Origin: Sphingomonas sp. Leaf208
GTDB taxonomy: Bacteria; Pseudomonadota; Alphaproteobacteria; Sphingomonadales; Sphingomonadaceae
Direction of reading: 5' to 3'
Assembly: GCF_001421415.1 (NCBI RefSeq)
Contig: NZ_LMKH01000034.1
Location: 372,001 to 436,000, forward strand
Length of the DNA stretch: 64,000 bases
Shown here: positions 41,902-50,888 of the stretch, piece after piece
Numbering within the stretch: position 1 is the first letter of the stretch
Layout of the letters: every line of letters starts with the position of its first letter
Notes under the pieces: generated by a model
Told to the model about the DNA's origin: nothing
The model's input: the letters and a program-made list of their open reading frames with translations, nothing else
Databases searched by the model: none
Translations under genes and position numbers: made by a program

Positions 41902-44001
41902 TCACTGGCTCAGGCGGACCGACAGCCGGACCGTCCGCGGCGCCCCCGGGAAGATCCACACCGGGCTGTACGAACTCTGCGCGAACCGAGCGTCGAACAG
42001 ATTGTCGGCCTCGGCGCGCACCGACAGGCGCCGCGAGACCGCGTATTCGACCGCCGCCTTGGCCTTCACATAGTCCGGCAGGACGAGCCCGCTGGTGTCG
42101 ATTGCTCCCGCGCGCTTGCCTATGTAGCTGGCGCCAGCGCTGATCGATGGCCCGCGGCCCTCATCGTCGAGGAAGCGCCCGATCGCGAACAGCGTCGCGG
42201 CATGTTCGGGCACGTTGAGGACGCGGTCGGTCGCGAAGATGCTGTCGTCGGTCCGCGCGCGCGTCCAGGCATAGTTCGCGACGACCTGCCAGCGCTTCGC
42301 GAGGCGCACCGAGGCGTCGAACTCGATCCCCTTGCTCGACAGCTTGCCGACCGGCGCGAGGAAGTTCGGATCGACCGGATCGTTGGTCAGGATGTCGCGC
42401 TTGGCGATATCGAAATACGTCACGGCGACGTCGACGCCCGGCAATGCGGCCGTGCCGCCGATCTCGTATCCCTTGCCGCGTTCGGGTGAGAAGCCCTGAT
42501 TGTCACGCCCCGTACCCGAGTTGAGCAGGAAGCTTTCGCCCCAGTTCGCATGGACCGCAAAGACGTCGCTCAGCGCGTATCGGCCACCCAGCCGGAAGTT
42601 CACCGGCTCGTCGACCGTGCGCCCGACCACGCCGGTACGGTTGTTGCGGATCTGCTGGCGATACGCGTCGAAGCGGACGCCACCGGTCAGCGTGAACCGA
42701 TCCGTCACGTCCCACATGTCCTGCGCATACAGCGTGGCCGACCGCCGCGTTTCATCATTGTCCGTGAACGGCGCCAGCGGCAGCGCCTGCCCGCCGTACA
42801 CCGGCGCGAACACGTCGATCGCATACGGGTTGGCCGCAGTCGGGTTCCGCCGCAACAGCCCCTCGTGATAGTCGAGCGTATAGCCCTTCACGCCGACGCT
42901 GGCGCGGTGCGCGCCGAACCGTCCGGTCAGTTCCAGCCGCGCGGACAGATCATCGACGGTATAGTCGCGCGCGCGCCGCTGTCGCCATAGCGTCTGGCCG
43001 CCGACGAGCCGCGACTGGTCGGACGAGAACCCGCGGAGCGATCCCGTCCGCCAGGCCACGCCACCGTTGAGCGAGATACGGTCGTCGAGCCGCGCCTCGC
43101 CGGTCAGCTGATGACGCTGGTTGCGAAACCGCGTCGTGCCGTCGCGGGGCTCCCCATAGAAGCGCGACCGCGGCAACGCGTTGGCGTCGCCGCCGATCGC
43201 CGGGATGCCGCGATCGAACGGCGCATCGAACCGCGTGATCTCGCCGACATAGGTCAGCCGAAGGCCATCGCGCGGCGCCCAGGTCAGCGAGGGTGCGACG
43301 ACGCGGCGGCGCAACGGCACGAAATCGCGCCAGCCATCGCTGTCCTCGGTGGCGACGACGATCCGTGCGGCGATCGTGTCGGACAGCGGACTGGTCGCAT
43401 CGATCTCGACCCGGCGCGTGTCGAACGAGCCATGGGTGAACGTCGCGGTCGCGCTGGGCGTGAAGCGCGGCGTCTTGCTGACGATGTTGACGCGGCCGCC
43501 CGGATCGATGTCGCCGAACAGCGCGCCGGCCGGGCCCTTCAACACCTCGATCCGCTCGGTCGTTGCCGGATCGCGCGGCGGCGCGAGGCCCCGATTGGCG
43601 AGGAACCCGTCGACATAATATTCGGCGCCGCCGTCGGGTGTGCCGAGGAACCCGCGGATCGCGAAATTGTCGAGAAAGCCGCCGCGGTTGTTCTGGTTGC
43701 TGACGCCGCTGACGAGCTCCAGCGCGTCGCCGAGCCGGTACGTCCCCGCCGCGGTGAGCAGGTCGCGCTCGAGCGAGCGGCTGGATTGCGACATGCGTTC
43801 GGTGGCGAGGTCCGACGACAAGGTCCGATCCGCCCGCGTGTTGCGCGTGCCGAGAACGACGATCGTCTCGGCCTCGCCATCGACCCGTCGTTCCTCGCGC
43901 TCCGGCTCGCGGTCGGTGTCGTCCTGCGCCTCGGCAGTAATGGGGCAGGCAAGCAGCAAAAAAATGCTCGCGAAGGCGATCGATCGTGGACGCGTCGACA
44001 A
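41902..44001 (-). CDS. TonB-dependent siderophore-type receptor
   Basis: 699 residues with a signal peptide (FASIFLLLACPITAEAQ). ETIVVLGTRN is the N-terminal motif; the plug includes LELVSGVSNQNNRGGFLDNF, IRGF, YYVDGFLANRG, ERIEVLKGPAGALFGDIDPGG and RVNIVSKTP, which is typical of ferric-siderophore (FhuA/FpvA-like) receptors; the barrel ends PRTVRLSVRLSQ. It converges on the other receptor with a 9-base gap and is divergent from the DUF1624 gene. An inverted repeat lies in the divergent promoter region. No siderophore synthesis genes are present. Confidence 0.92.
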   Translation of the reverse strand: MSTRPRSIAFASIFLLLACPITAEAQDDTDREPEREERRVDGEAETIVVLGTRNTRADRTLSSDLATERMSQSSRSLERDLLTAAGTYRLGDALELVSGVSNQNNRGGFLDNFAIRGFLGTPDGGAEYYVDGFLANRGLAPPRDPATTERIEVLKGPAGALFGDIDPGGRVNIVSKTPRFTPSATATFTHGSFDTRRVEIDATSPLSDTIAARIVVATEDSDGWRDFVPLRRRVVAPSLTWAPRDGLRLTYVGEITRFDAPFDRGIPAIGGDANALPRSRFYGEPRDGTTRFRNQRHQLTGEARLDDRISLNGGVAWRTGSLRGFSSDQSRLVGGQTLWRQRRARDYTVDDLSARLELTGRFGAHRASVGVKGYTLDYHEGLLRRNPTAANPYAIDVFAPVYGGQALPLAPFTDNDETRRSATLYAQDMWDVTDRFTLTGGVRFDAYRQQIRNNRTGVVGRTVDEPVNFRLGGRYALSDVFAVHANWGESFLLNSGTGRDNQGFSPERGKGYEIGGTAALPGVDVAVTYFDIAKRDILTNDPVDPNFLAPVGKLSSKGIEFDASVRLAKRWQVVANYAWTRARTDDSIFATDRVLNVPEHAATLFAIGRFLDDEGRGPSISAGASYIGKRAGAIDTSGLVLPDYVKAKAAVEYAVSRRLSVRAEADNLFDARFAQSSYSPVWIFPGAPRTVRLSVRLSQ

Positions 44002-44020
44002 AAAATGTTGCCTTCTCTGT

Positions 44021-44034
44021 GATGATGTATCATC
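44021..44034. promoter_or_regulatory. Candidate operator between the siderophore receptor and DUF1624 gene
   Basis: GATGATGTATCATC is an inverted repeat with 6-bp arms and a 2-base centre in the 57-base gap between divergent starts at 44001 and 44059. It could bind an iron or general regulator; it does not match the classical Fur box. Confidence 0.35.
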
Positions 44035-44058
44035 GCGATTGGCGGAGGTGCTTCGATC

Positions 44059-45300
44059 TTGTCAACCGTTTTCAGTCCAATGCCCAACGTCGCCGGAACG
44101 CCGGCCGCGGCGTCCGATACCCATGTGCAAGCTCCGACGGGCGCGCAGGCCAAGCGGTCGCGGATCGTCTCGGTCGATGCGCTGCGCGGGTTCGTCATGC
44201 TGCTGATGCTCGTCGATCACACCCGCGAACTCTTTTATTACCACATGCAGGTGAGCGACCCGATGGCGTTGCCCGCGACGCCGCCGTCCCTGTTCTTCAC
44301 GCGGCTCACGGCGCATCTTTGCGCGCCCGTCTTCGTGCTGCTGACCGGGCTCGCGGCATCGTTGTACGCGGACTCACGTAACGGAGATACTGGGGGCGGT
44401 AGGGCAGCGGCGTCGTCGTTCCTGTTGAAGCGCGGGCTGTTCCTCGTCGCGCTCGAAGTGACGGTGGTCAATTTCGCCTGGTCGTTCGATCCCACCCCCG
44501 CGATCGTCTATCTCCAGGTGATCTGGGTGATCGGGCTGGCGATGATCGCCCTGGCGGCGCTGGTCCATCTTCCGCGCATCGCCGTGCTCGTCCTCGGGCT
44601 GGCGATCGTGCTGGGCCACAATCTGCTCGATCCGATCACCTTCACGCCCGACCAGCCAGGGTATGTCGCCTGGAGCATGCTGCACGACCGCGGGTTCATC
44701 GACCTGCCGTTCGGCGCGCGGGCGCGGACATCCTATCCGTTGCTGCCCTGGATCGGCGTGATCGCGCTCGGCTGGTCGATCGGGCCGTGGTTCGCGCGGC
44801 AAGTCGACCGCGATGTTCGTCGTCGCCGCCTGATGGTGACCGGCGCGGCGGCGCTCGCGTTGTTCGCGGTGCTGCGCGCGATCAACGGCTACGGCGAACC
44901 GCTGCTGTGGCAGGTTGGCACGACGCCGCTCGCGACGATCATGAGCGTTCTCAACCTCACCAAATATCCGCCGTCCGCGGACTTCATCCTGCTCACGCTC
45001 GGCATCGGCATGCTGCTTCTGGCGGCGTTCGAGCGCACATCGGCGCGGTTGAACCGCGTGCTAGTGGTGTTCGGATCGGCGCCGTTGTTCTTCTACATCC
45101 TGCACCTCTTCCTGCTCTACGGCGTGAACAGCCTGACCGGCGCGGTGACGGGCGACGCAATCAAGGGGCTGGTCAGCGTTCCGAACGTCGCCTCGATCTG
45201 GCTCGTTGCCGCCGCCGCCGCCGTGCCGTGCTGGTTCGCGTGCCGGTGGTTCGGACGGTTCAAACGGACCCATACCGGCTGGTGGTGGCGATACCTGTGA
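44059..45300 (+). CDS. DUF1624 / HGSNAT-like multipass membrane protein
   Basis: 413 residues if started at TTG 44059, with GGAGG ten bases upstream; an ATG at 44080 is an alternative. The N-terminal motif RIVSVDALRGFVMLLMLVDHTRELF is the acyltransferase-3/HGSNAT-type signature, followed by about ten transmembrane segments. The family includes lysosomal heparan-alpha-glucosaminide N-acetyltransferase, which transfers acetyl across a membrane to an amino sugar; bacterial DUF1624 proteins are largely uncharacterised. Divergent from a siderophore receptor and 119 bases before an M16 peptidase. Confidence 0.85.
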   Translation: MSTVFSPMPNVAGTPAAASDTHVQAPTGAQAKRSRIVSVDALRGFVMLLMLVDHTRELFYYHMQVSDPMALPATPPSLFFTRLTAHLCAPVFVLLTGLAASLYADSRNGDTGGGRAAASSFLLKRGLFLVALEVTVVNFAWSFDPTPAIVYLQVIWVIGLAMIALAALVHLPRIAVLVLGLAIVLGHNLLDPITFTPDQPGYVAWSMLHDRGFIDLPFGARARTSYPLLPWIGVIALGWSIGPWFARQVDRDVRRRRLMVTGAAALALFAVLRAINGYGEPLLWQVGTTPLATIMSVLNLTKYPPSADFILLTLGIGMLLLAAFERTSARLNRVLVVFGSAPLFFYILHLFLLYGVNSLTGAVTGDAIKGLVSVPNVASIWLVAAAAAVPCWFACRWFGRFKRTHTGWWWRYL

Positions 45301-45352
45301 GACGTCCCGGCGTACCAGCGCGGATCGCCTCGAAACTCGACGTATCTATCTG

Positions 45353-45380
45353 TTGCCCGACGACAAAGCGTGGCTATGCT
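45353..45380 (+). promoter_or_regulatory. Candidate sigma-70 promoter of the M16 peptidase gene
   Basis: TTGCCC (45353-45358) and TATGCT (45375-45380) are separated by 16 bases and end 39 bases before the ATG at 45420. The spacing and hexamers are acceptable for a housekeeping promoter, but in GC-rich DNA such matches occur by chance. Confidence 0.4.
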
Positions 45381-45419
45381 GCGACGATATCATTCTGAAA
45401 CACGGGGTAATGTTCGCAT

Positions 45420-48251
45420 ATGGCTTTGAAAATGACCGCGCTTGCCGGCGTCGCCGCAATTGCTCTCGTCTCGCCCGCATTCGGTCAGGGCCAGCGCACA
45501 GCAACTCCCGCGGCAAAGCCTGCGCCGGTCGCGGACCTCGTGAAGTCGGTCGATATCCCCTACCAGCAGTTCACGCTGAAGAACGGCCTGCGCGTCGTCG
45601 TGCACACCGATCGCAAGGCGCCCGTCGTGGCGGTGTCGGTCTGGTATAACGTCGGATCGAAGTTCGAGCCCAAGGGCAAGACCGGCTTCGCGCATCTGTT
45701 CGAGCATCTGATGTTCAACGGTTCCGAGAACGCACCCGGTGATTTCTTCGAACCGCTGAAACAGGTCGGCGCGACCGACTTCAACGGCACCACCTATTTC
45801 GATCGTACCAATTACTTCGAGACGGTGCCGACCGCGGCACTCGATCGCGCGCTGTTCCTCGAATCCGACCGCATGGGCTATCTCACCGGCGCGATCACGC
45901 AGGGTGTGCTCGACGAGCAGCGCGGCGTCGTCCAGAACGAGAAGCGCCAGGGCGACAACCAGCCCTACGGCCTGACCCAGTACAAGATCACCGAGGGGCT
46001 GTTCCCCGCGGATCACCCCTACGGCCACACCACGATCGGCTCGATGGCGGATCTCGATGCCGCTTCGCTGCAGACGGTGAAGGACTGGTTCAAGGATCAT
46101 TACGGCCCGAACAACGCGGTGCTCGTGCTCGCCGGCGACGTCGATACGGCGACCGCCAAGCGGCTCGCGGAGAAGTATTTCGGCGGCATCCCGAAGGGCC
46201 CCGAGAGCATCGTCCCGCCCGCGCCGATCCCGACCCTGCCTGCCCCTGTCAGCGAGACGATCAAGGACCGCGTCGCCGCCGTCATGGTCAGCCGCAACTG
46301 GGTGGTGCCGGGCCTGAACGACAAGGACGGCACGGCGCTGGACGTCGCGGCGGGCGTGCTCGGCGGCCTCGCCAGCAGCCGGTTCGATACCGCTCTGGTC
46401 AAGAAGGAGAAGCTCGTCGTCAGCATCTCCGCCTATAATCGCAGCTTCAGCCAGCTCGGCATGTTCGGCATCCGCGCGATCGTCCGACAGGGCGTCGACC
46501 CCGCGCTCGTATCGAAGCGCATCGACGAGATCATGGCGGACTTCATCAGAAACGGGCCGACCGCCGACGAGGTCGGCCGCGTCGCGACGACGACCGCGGC
46601 CAGCACGATGGAGGGGTTGGAGTCCGTCGGTGGCTTTGGCGGCAAGGCGGTGACGCTGGCCGAGGGCGCGCTGTATTCGAACGATCCGGGTTTTTACAAG
46701 AAACAGCTCCTGCAACTCGCGGCCGAAACGCCCGCGAGCGTGAAAGCCGCTGCAGCCAAGTGGCTGTCGCGCCCGGCCTATTCGCTGACCGTCGTGCCTG
46801 GACCGCGCGACGCCTATGCCAACGCGGTCGTGCCGCCCAAGGTCGACGTGCCACCTGCCGCAGACGTGCCGTTCAAGGGCACGCGCGGGCCACTGCCCGG
46901 CGTCGGCACCGTCGCTGGTCTCAGCTTCCTGGCGGTCCAGCGTACCCGTCTCGCGAACGGTATCGAGCTGGTCTACGCGCAGCGCACCGCCGTTCCTGTT
47001 ACGCAGGCGGTGCTCAGCTTCGATGCGGGCGTCGCGGCCGACGTCCCCGGCAAGCTCGGCACGCAGCAGCTGACGCTGTCGATGATGGACGAGGGCACGC
47101 CGACGCGTGATTCGGTCGCGCTGGCAGAGGCCAAGGAGCGGCTGGGGGCGGAGATCGGCACGGGTGCGTCGAACGACCGGACCTTCCTGTCGTTGCAGGT
47201 GCCGAGCGCCAATCTCGCCCCCGCGGTCGACCTGTTCGCCGACATCGCGCAGAACCCCGCGTTCGCCGATGCCGAGGTCGCGCGCGTCAAGAACCAGCAG
47301 CTCGCACAGATCGCGCAGGAACTGACCAGCCCGCAGGGGCTGGCGACGCGCGTGCTGCCGCCGCTGCTCGGGCCGAACTCGCCCTATGCCAAGGCGCAGG
47401 GCAGTGGTGATCCGAAGGCGGTGGCGGCGCTGACCCGTGCCGATCTGGTCGCGTTCCAGCAGGCATGGCTACGGCCGGACAAGGCGAAAATCTTCGTCGT
47501 CAGCGATCGTCCGCTCGCCGAAGTGAAGGCGGCGCTCGATGCGCGCTTCGGGACGTGGCGGCCGACCGGGGCGGCGGGCGTGAAGGCGTTCCCGGCGACC
47601 GTCACGCCGTCCGCGCCGAAGATCGTGCTGATCGACCGGCCGGACAGCCCGCAGTCGCTGATCATCGCGGGCGTGCCGACCGGGCTCAAGGGCACGCAGG
47701 ACCTCCTGCCGATCGCGACCGCGAACGATGCGCTCGGTGGTAGCTTCCTCGGCCGCGTCAACATGGACCTGCGCGAGAGCAAGCACTGGTCCTACGGCGT
47801 CTCGGGTCGCTTCCAGCAGTCGGAGAATGCCGCGCCGTACATCCTGTCGGCACCGGTGCAGGCGGACCAGACCGGCCCGTCGATCGCCGCGCTGCGCAGC
47901 GACATCGGCGCGTTCCTCGGCAAGGAGCCGATGACGCAGGCGGAGTTCGATCGGGCGATCAACGGCGCGATCCGCTCGCTGTCGGGTAATTTCGAGACAT
48001 CGGACGCGGTGCTGGGCGCGATGCAGCAGAACGACCTGCTCAAGCGTCCCGACAATTACTACGCGACGATCACGCAGCGATACCAGGGCCTTAACCTGCC
48101 GCAACTCAACACCGCGATCCAGCAGGCGCTCGACCCGAAGAAGACGATCTGGGTCGTGGTCGGCGATGCAAAGACCGTGCGCCCGCAGCTTGACAGCATC
48201 GGCCTCCCGGTCGAGGTCATCCCAGCGGCGTCGGTTGCCGGCGCCAAGTAG
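45420..48251 (+). CDS. Exported M16-family zinc peptidase (insulinase-like, two domains in one chain)
   Basis: 943 residues. Signal peptide (MTALAGVAAIALVSPAFGQG), then two M16 halves. The first half has the inverted zinc motif HLFEH in FAHLFEHLMFNGSENAPG and the distal glutamate in NEKRQGDNQPYG, so it is catalytic; the second half (about 490-930; ANGIELVYAQRTAVPVTQ) lacks HxxEH and is the usual inactive partner domain. These fold into a clamshell that degrades peptides in the periplasm. It is followed by a small gene; transcription probably starts in the 119-base gap upstream. Confidence 0.93.
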   Translation: MALKMTALAGVAAIALVSPAFGQGQRTATPAAKPAPVADLVKSVDIPYQQFTLKNGLRVVVHTDRKAPVVAVSVWYNVGSKFEPKGKTGFAHLFEHLMFNGSENAPGDFFEPLKQVGATDFNGTTYFDRTNYFETVPTAALDRALFLESDRMGYLTGAITQGVLDEQRGVVQNEKRQGDNQPYGLTQYKITEGLFPADHPYGHTTIGSMADLDAASLQTVKDWFKDHYGPNNAVLVLAGDVDTATAKRLAEKYFGGIPKGPESIVPPAPIPTLPAPVSETIKDRVAAVMVSRNWVVPGLNDKDGTALDVAAGVLGGLASSRFDTALVKKEKLVVSISAYNRSFSQLGMFGIRAIVRQGVDPALVSKRIDEIMADFIRNGPTADEVGRVATTTAASTMEGLESVGGFGGKAVTLAEGALYSNDPGFYKKQLLQLAAETPASVKAAAAKWLSRPAYSLTVVPGPRDAYANAVVPPKVDVPPAADVPFKGTRGPLPGVGTVAGLSFLAVQRTRLANGIELVYAQRTAVPVTQAVLSFDAGVAADVPGKLGTQQLTLSMMDEGTPTRDSVALAEAKERLGAEIGTGASNDRTFLSLQVPSANLAPAVDLFADIAQNPAFADAEVARVKNQQLAQIAQELTSPQGLATRVLPPLLGPNSPYAKAQGSGDPKAVAALTRADLVAFQQAWLRPDKAKIFVVSDRPLAEVKAALDARFGTWRPTGAAGVKAFPATVTPSAPKIVLIDRPDSPQSLIIAGVPTGLKGTQDLLPIATANDALGGSFLGRVNMDLRESKHWSYGVSGRFQQSENAAPYILSAPVQADQTGPSIAALRSDIGAFLGKEPMTQAEFDRAINGAIRSLSGNFETSDAVLGAMQQNDLLKRPDNYYATITQRYQGLNLPQLNTAIQQALDPKKTIWVVVGDAKTVRPQLDSIGLPVEVIPAASVAGAK

Positions 48252-48298
48252 GTTCAAGAGCCCGGGCGTTGCCGGGCGGTGATTCAGGAGAGAGAGCA

Positions 48299-48598
48299 AT
48301 GGCAAACGTCGATGGCAGCTGGGATTGCGTGGTCAAGTCGCCGCTGGGCGACCAGAAGATGACGCTGACCGTGAACAGCGCCGGCAACACCTTCACCGGT
48401 GCGGTGTCGGGCGCGATGGGCGGCATGGACGTCACCGGTGACGTCGATGGCGACACGATCACCTGGAAGCAGAGCATGACCGTGCCGATGCCGATGACGC
48501 TCGACTGCAAGGCGACCGTCGAGGACGACGTCCTAAAGGGCAGCGTCGCGGCCGGCGCCTTCGGCAGCTTCCCGCTCACCGGCACGCGGACGGCCTGA
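48299..48598 (+). CDS. Small soluble protein of unknown function
   Basis: 99 residues, with CAGGAGAGAGAG just before the ATG. No signal peptide. The sequence ANVDGSWDCVVKSPLGDQKM then TLTVNSAGNTFTGAVSGAMG forms regular beta strands with glycine turns, as in lipocalin-like or small beta-barrel proteins; DVTGDVDGDTITWKQSMTV resembles ligand-binding SnoaL/lipocalin neighbours in sphingomonads. Not identified further. It follows the M16 peptidase by 47 bases. Confidence 0.7.
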   Translation: MANVDGSWDCVVKSPLGDQKMTLTVNSAGNTFTGAVSGAMGGMDVTGDVDGDTITWKQSMTVPMPMTLDCKATVEDDVLKGSVAAGAFGSFPLTGTRTA

Positions 48599-48643
48599 CG
48601 GTATAGTTGAAGACCAACGAGCGTGACCCTATGCCCCCTCTAA

Positions 48644-48731
48644 CTCCGTCATCCCAGCGAAAGCTGGGATCTCGTGGAGAGGCCACCGGCATCCGCCAAG
48701 CGGAAGACCGCAGCGTTCGCTGGGGTGACGG
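48644..48731. repeat. Palindromic repeat, family C-like
   Basis: CTCCGTCATCCCAGCGAAAG then CTGGGATCTCG on the left and CAGCGTTCGCTGGGGTGACG then G on the right. It fills much of the 238-base gap before the CocE-type hydrolase. A T-rich stretch, CCTTTTCTTTTTCAG (48799-48813), follows nearer to the hydrolase start. Confidence 0.75.
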
Positions 48732-48836
48732 TCTGCCGCATACGACGGTCTGAGCTACCTTATGAGAGGGGCTCGTCTTTCCACGACGGAAAGGCGGGCC
48801 TTTTCTTTTTCAGTCCGGGAGGGAAGGAAGAAGAAA

Positions 48837-50750
48837 ATGAAATCGACGACCCGTTTGTTTTCGGCATGCGCGATCGCCGCGTTGGTTACCGCGACAACCA
48901 CCCCCGCGACCGCGCAGAACTACGACGAACGCCCCGCCAAGATGGCGCCGCGCGACGTCGGCTACGACTATGTGCGCAAGGTCGTTGAGATCCCAATGCG
49001 CGACGGGGTCAAGCTCCACACGGTCATCATCGTGCCGAAGGGCGCGAAGGACGCGGGCATCCTGATGACGCGCACGCCCTACGACGCCGACGGCCAGACC
49101 AAGGTCGACAGCGGCACCTATGCCGGCATCCTCGAGCATGGCGACGGCGCGGGCGACGTGATCGCCGCGGCGGGCTATATCCGCGTGATCCAGGACGTCC
49201 GCGGCATGCACGCGTCGGAGGGCATCTACATGATGAGCCCCGCGCGCGCCGGGACTGCGCAGAACCCGACCAAGACGGACGATTCGACCGACACCTACGA
49301 CACGATCGATTGGCTGGTGAAGCACGTCCCCGAATCGAACGGACGCGTCGGGATCAGCGGGATCAGCTATGACGGCTTCCTGCCGCTGATGGCGCTGATC
49401 AATCCGCATCCGGCGCTGAAGGTCTCGGTGCCGATGAACCCGATGGTCGATGGCTGGCGCGGCGACGACTGGTTCCACAACGGCGCCTTCCGCGAGGGCA
49501 TGATGCCCTACGTCCTCGGCCAGGAGGCGACCAAGGATGCCGGCACGCCGTGGATCACCGACACCGCCGACGATTACGACTATTACCTCAAGGGCGGCTC
49601 GGCGGGCGCGATCGGCAAGGCGCAGGGGCTTGAGCAGCTCGGCTTCTGGCGCAAGATCACGCAGCACCCCGCCTATGATTCGTTCTGGTCGACACAGGCG
49701 ATGGACACCGTCCTGGCCAGCCAGCCACTCAAGGTGCCGACATTGATCGTCGGCGGGCTATGGGATCAGGAGGACATCTACGGCGCGCCCGCGGTCTATC
49801 GCGCGCTGGAGCCCAAGGACACGGCCAACGACATGGTCTATCTGTCGATGGGCCCCTGGTATCACGGCCAGGAGGTGCGCGACGGCAGCGCACTCGGCGC
49901 GATCAAATGGGATGCCGACACCGCCAAATGGTGGCGCTGGCACGTCCTCGCACCGTTCCTCGCGCATTACCTGAAGAGCGACCAACCGGCGATGGACGTC
50001 GCGCCGGTGACGATGTTCCAGTCGGGGCGCAACGAGTGGCAGCGGCTCGACAAATGGCCGACCGCGCAGACCGCGGGCACGCCGCTGTACCTCAAGCCCG
50101 GCGGTGCGCTCGGCTTCCAGGCCGCAGGCGGCGCGGCGGCTACGGCGGACTATATCTCCGACCCGGCAACACCCGTCAGCTACCGCGTGCGCCCGACCGT
50201 CCCGACCTATGCGACCGGATCGACGTGGAAACAGTGGCTGGTCGACGACCAGCGCGCCGTTTCCGGCCGTCCCGACGTGCTGACCTTCACCACCGACGCG
50301 CTCACCACGCCGACCACGATCGCGGGCGTGCCGGAGGTGAACCTGACCGCCTCGACCACCGGCACCGACAGCGACTGGGTGGTGAAGCTCATCGACGTGT
50401 ATCCGGACGTCTATCCCGGCGACAAGGCGATGGCGGGCTATCAACTATCGGTGGCGATGGACATCTTCCGCGGCCGCTATCGTGAGAGCCTGGCCGTGGC
50501 CAAGCCGATCGCGGCGAACGTGCCCTTGAAATACAAGTTCGCGCTGCCGACCACCAACCACGTCTTCCTGCCCGGGCACAAGATCATGGTGCAGGTCCAG
50601 TCGAGCTGGTTCCCGCTCTACGATCGCAATCCGCAGACCTTCGTCCCGAACATCTTCTTCGCGCAACCCAAGGATTACGTGAAGGCGACGCAGAAGGTGA
50701 CGGTCGCCGGACCCGACGAAAGTTACATCAGCCTTCCGCTAATACGTTGA
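48837..50750 (+). CDS. CocE/NonD (X-Pro dipeptidyl-peptidase S15-like) hydrolase, exported
   Basis: 637 residues from ATG 48837. Signal peptide (FSACAIAALVTATTTPATAQ). The alpha/beta-hydrolase core has GISGISYDGFLPLMALINPHP, with the nucleophile serine in G-x-S-Y-D-G as in alpha-amino-acid ester hydrolases (GSSYEG), followed by a helical cap and a C-terminal jelly-roll (PX S15 C-domain; YPGDKAMAGYQLSVAMDIFR). Such enzymes cleave esters or amides such as beta-lactam-type or amino-acid esters. The gene lies 139 bases before the PLP-flavin fusion gene on the same strand. Confidence 0.9.
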   Translation: MKSTTRLFSACAIAALVTATTTPATAQNYDERPAKMAPRDVGYDYVRKVVEIPMRDGVKLHTVIIVPKGAKDAGILMTRTPYDADGQTKVDSGTYAGILEHGDGAGDVIAAAGYIRVIQDVRGMHASEGIYMMSPARAGTAQNPTKTDDSTDTYDTIDWLVKHVPESNGRVGISGISYDGFLPLMALINPHPALKVSVPMNPMVDGWRGDDWFHNGAFREGMMPYVLGQEATKDAGTPWITDTADDYDYYLKGGSAGAIGKAQGLEQLGFWRKITQHPAYDSFWSTQAMDTVLASQPLKVPTLIVGGLWDQEDIYGAPAVYRALEPKDTANDMVYLSMGPWYHGQEVRDGSALGAIKWDADTAKWWRWHVLAPFLAHYLKSDQPAMDVAPVTMFQSGRNEWQRLDKWPTAQTAGTPLYLKPGGALGFQAAGGAAATADYISDPATPVSYRVRPTVPTYATGSTWKQWLVDDQRAVSGRPDVLTFTTDALTTPTTIAGVPEVNLTASTTGTDSDWVVKLIDVYPDVYPGDKAMAGYQLSVAMDIFRGRYRESLAVAKPIAANVPLKYKFALPTTNHVFLPGHKIMVQVQSSWFPLYDRNPQTFVPNIFFAQPKDYVKATQKVTVAGPDESYISLPLIR

Positions 50751-50759
50751 TTAGTCTTG

Positions 50760-50788
50760 CATCATCCCGGACACGTGCCGGGATGATG
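50760..50788. repeat. Hairpin after the CocE-type gene
   Basis: CATCATCCCGG (50760-50770), a 7-base loop ACACGTG, and CCGGGATGATG (50778-50788). The stem is perfect over 11 bp and starts ten bases after the stop. There is no U-tract, so it may be a factor-assisted terminator or part of an intergenic repeat. Confidence 0.7.
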
Positions 50789-50888
50789 TAAGGAAAACAT
50801 CGCCCTGCATCCGTCGTAATGTGGCAGCGTAACTGGTTCTTAGGAGGCCGTGGATCATAGGTCTGCGGCACAACAGACCGGATCGCCG

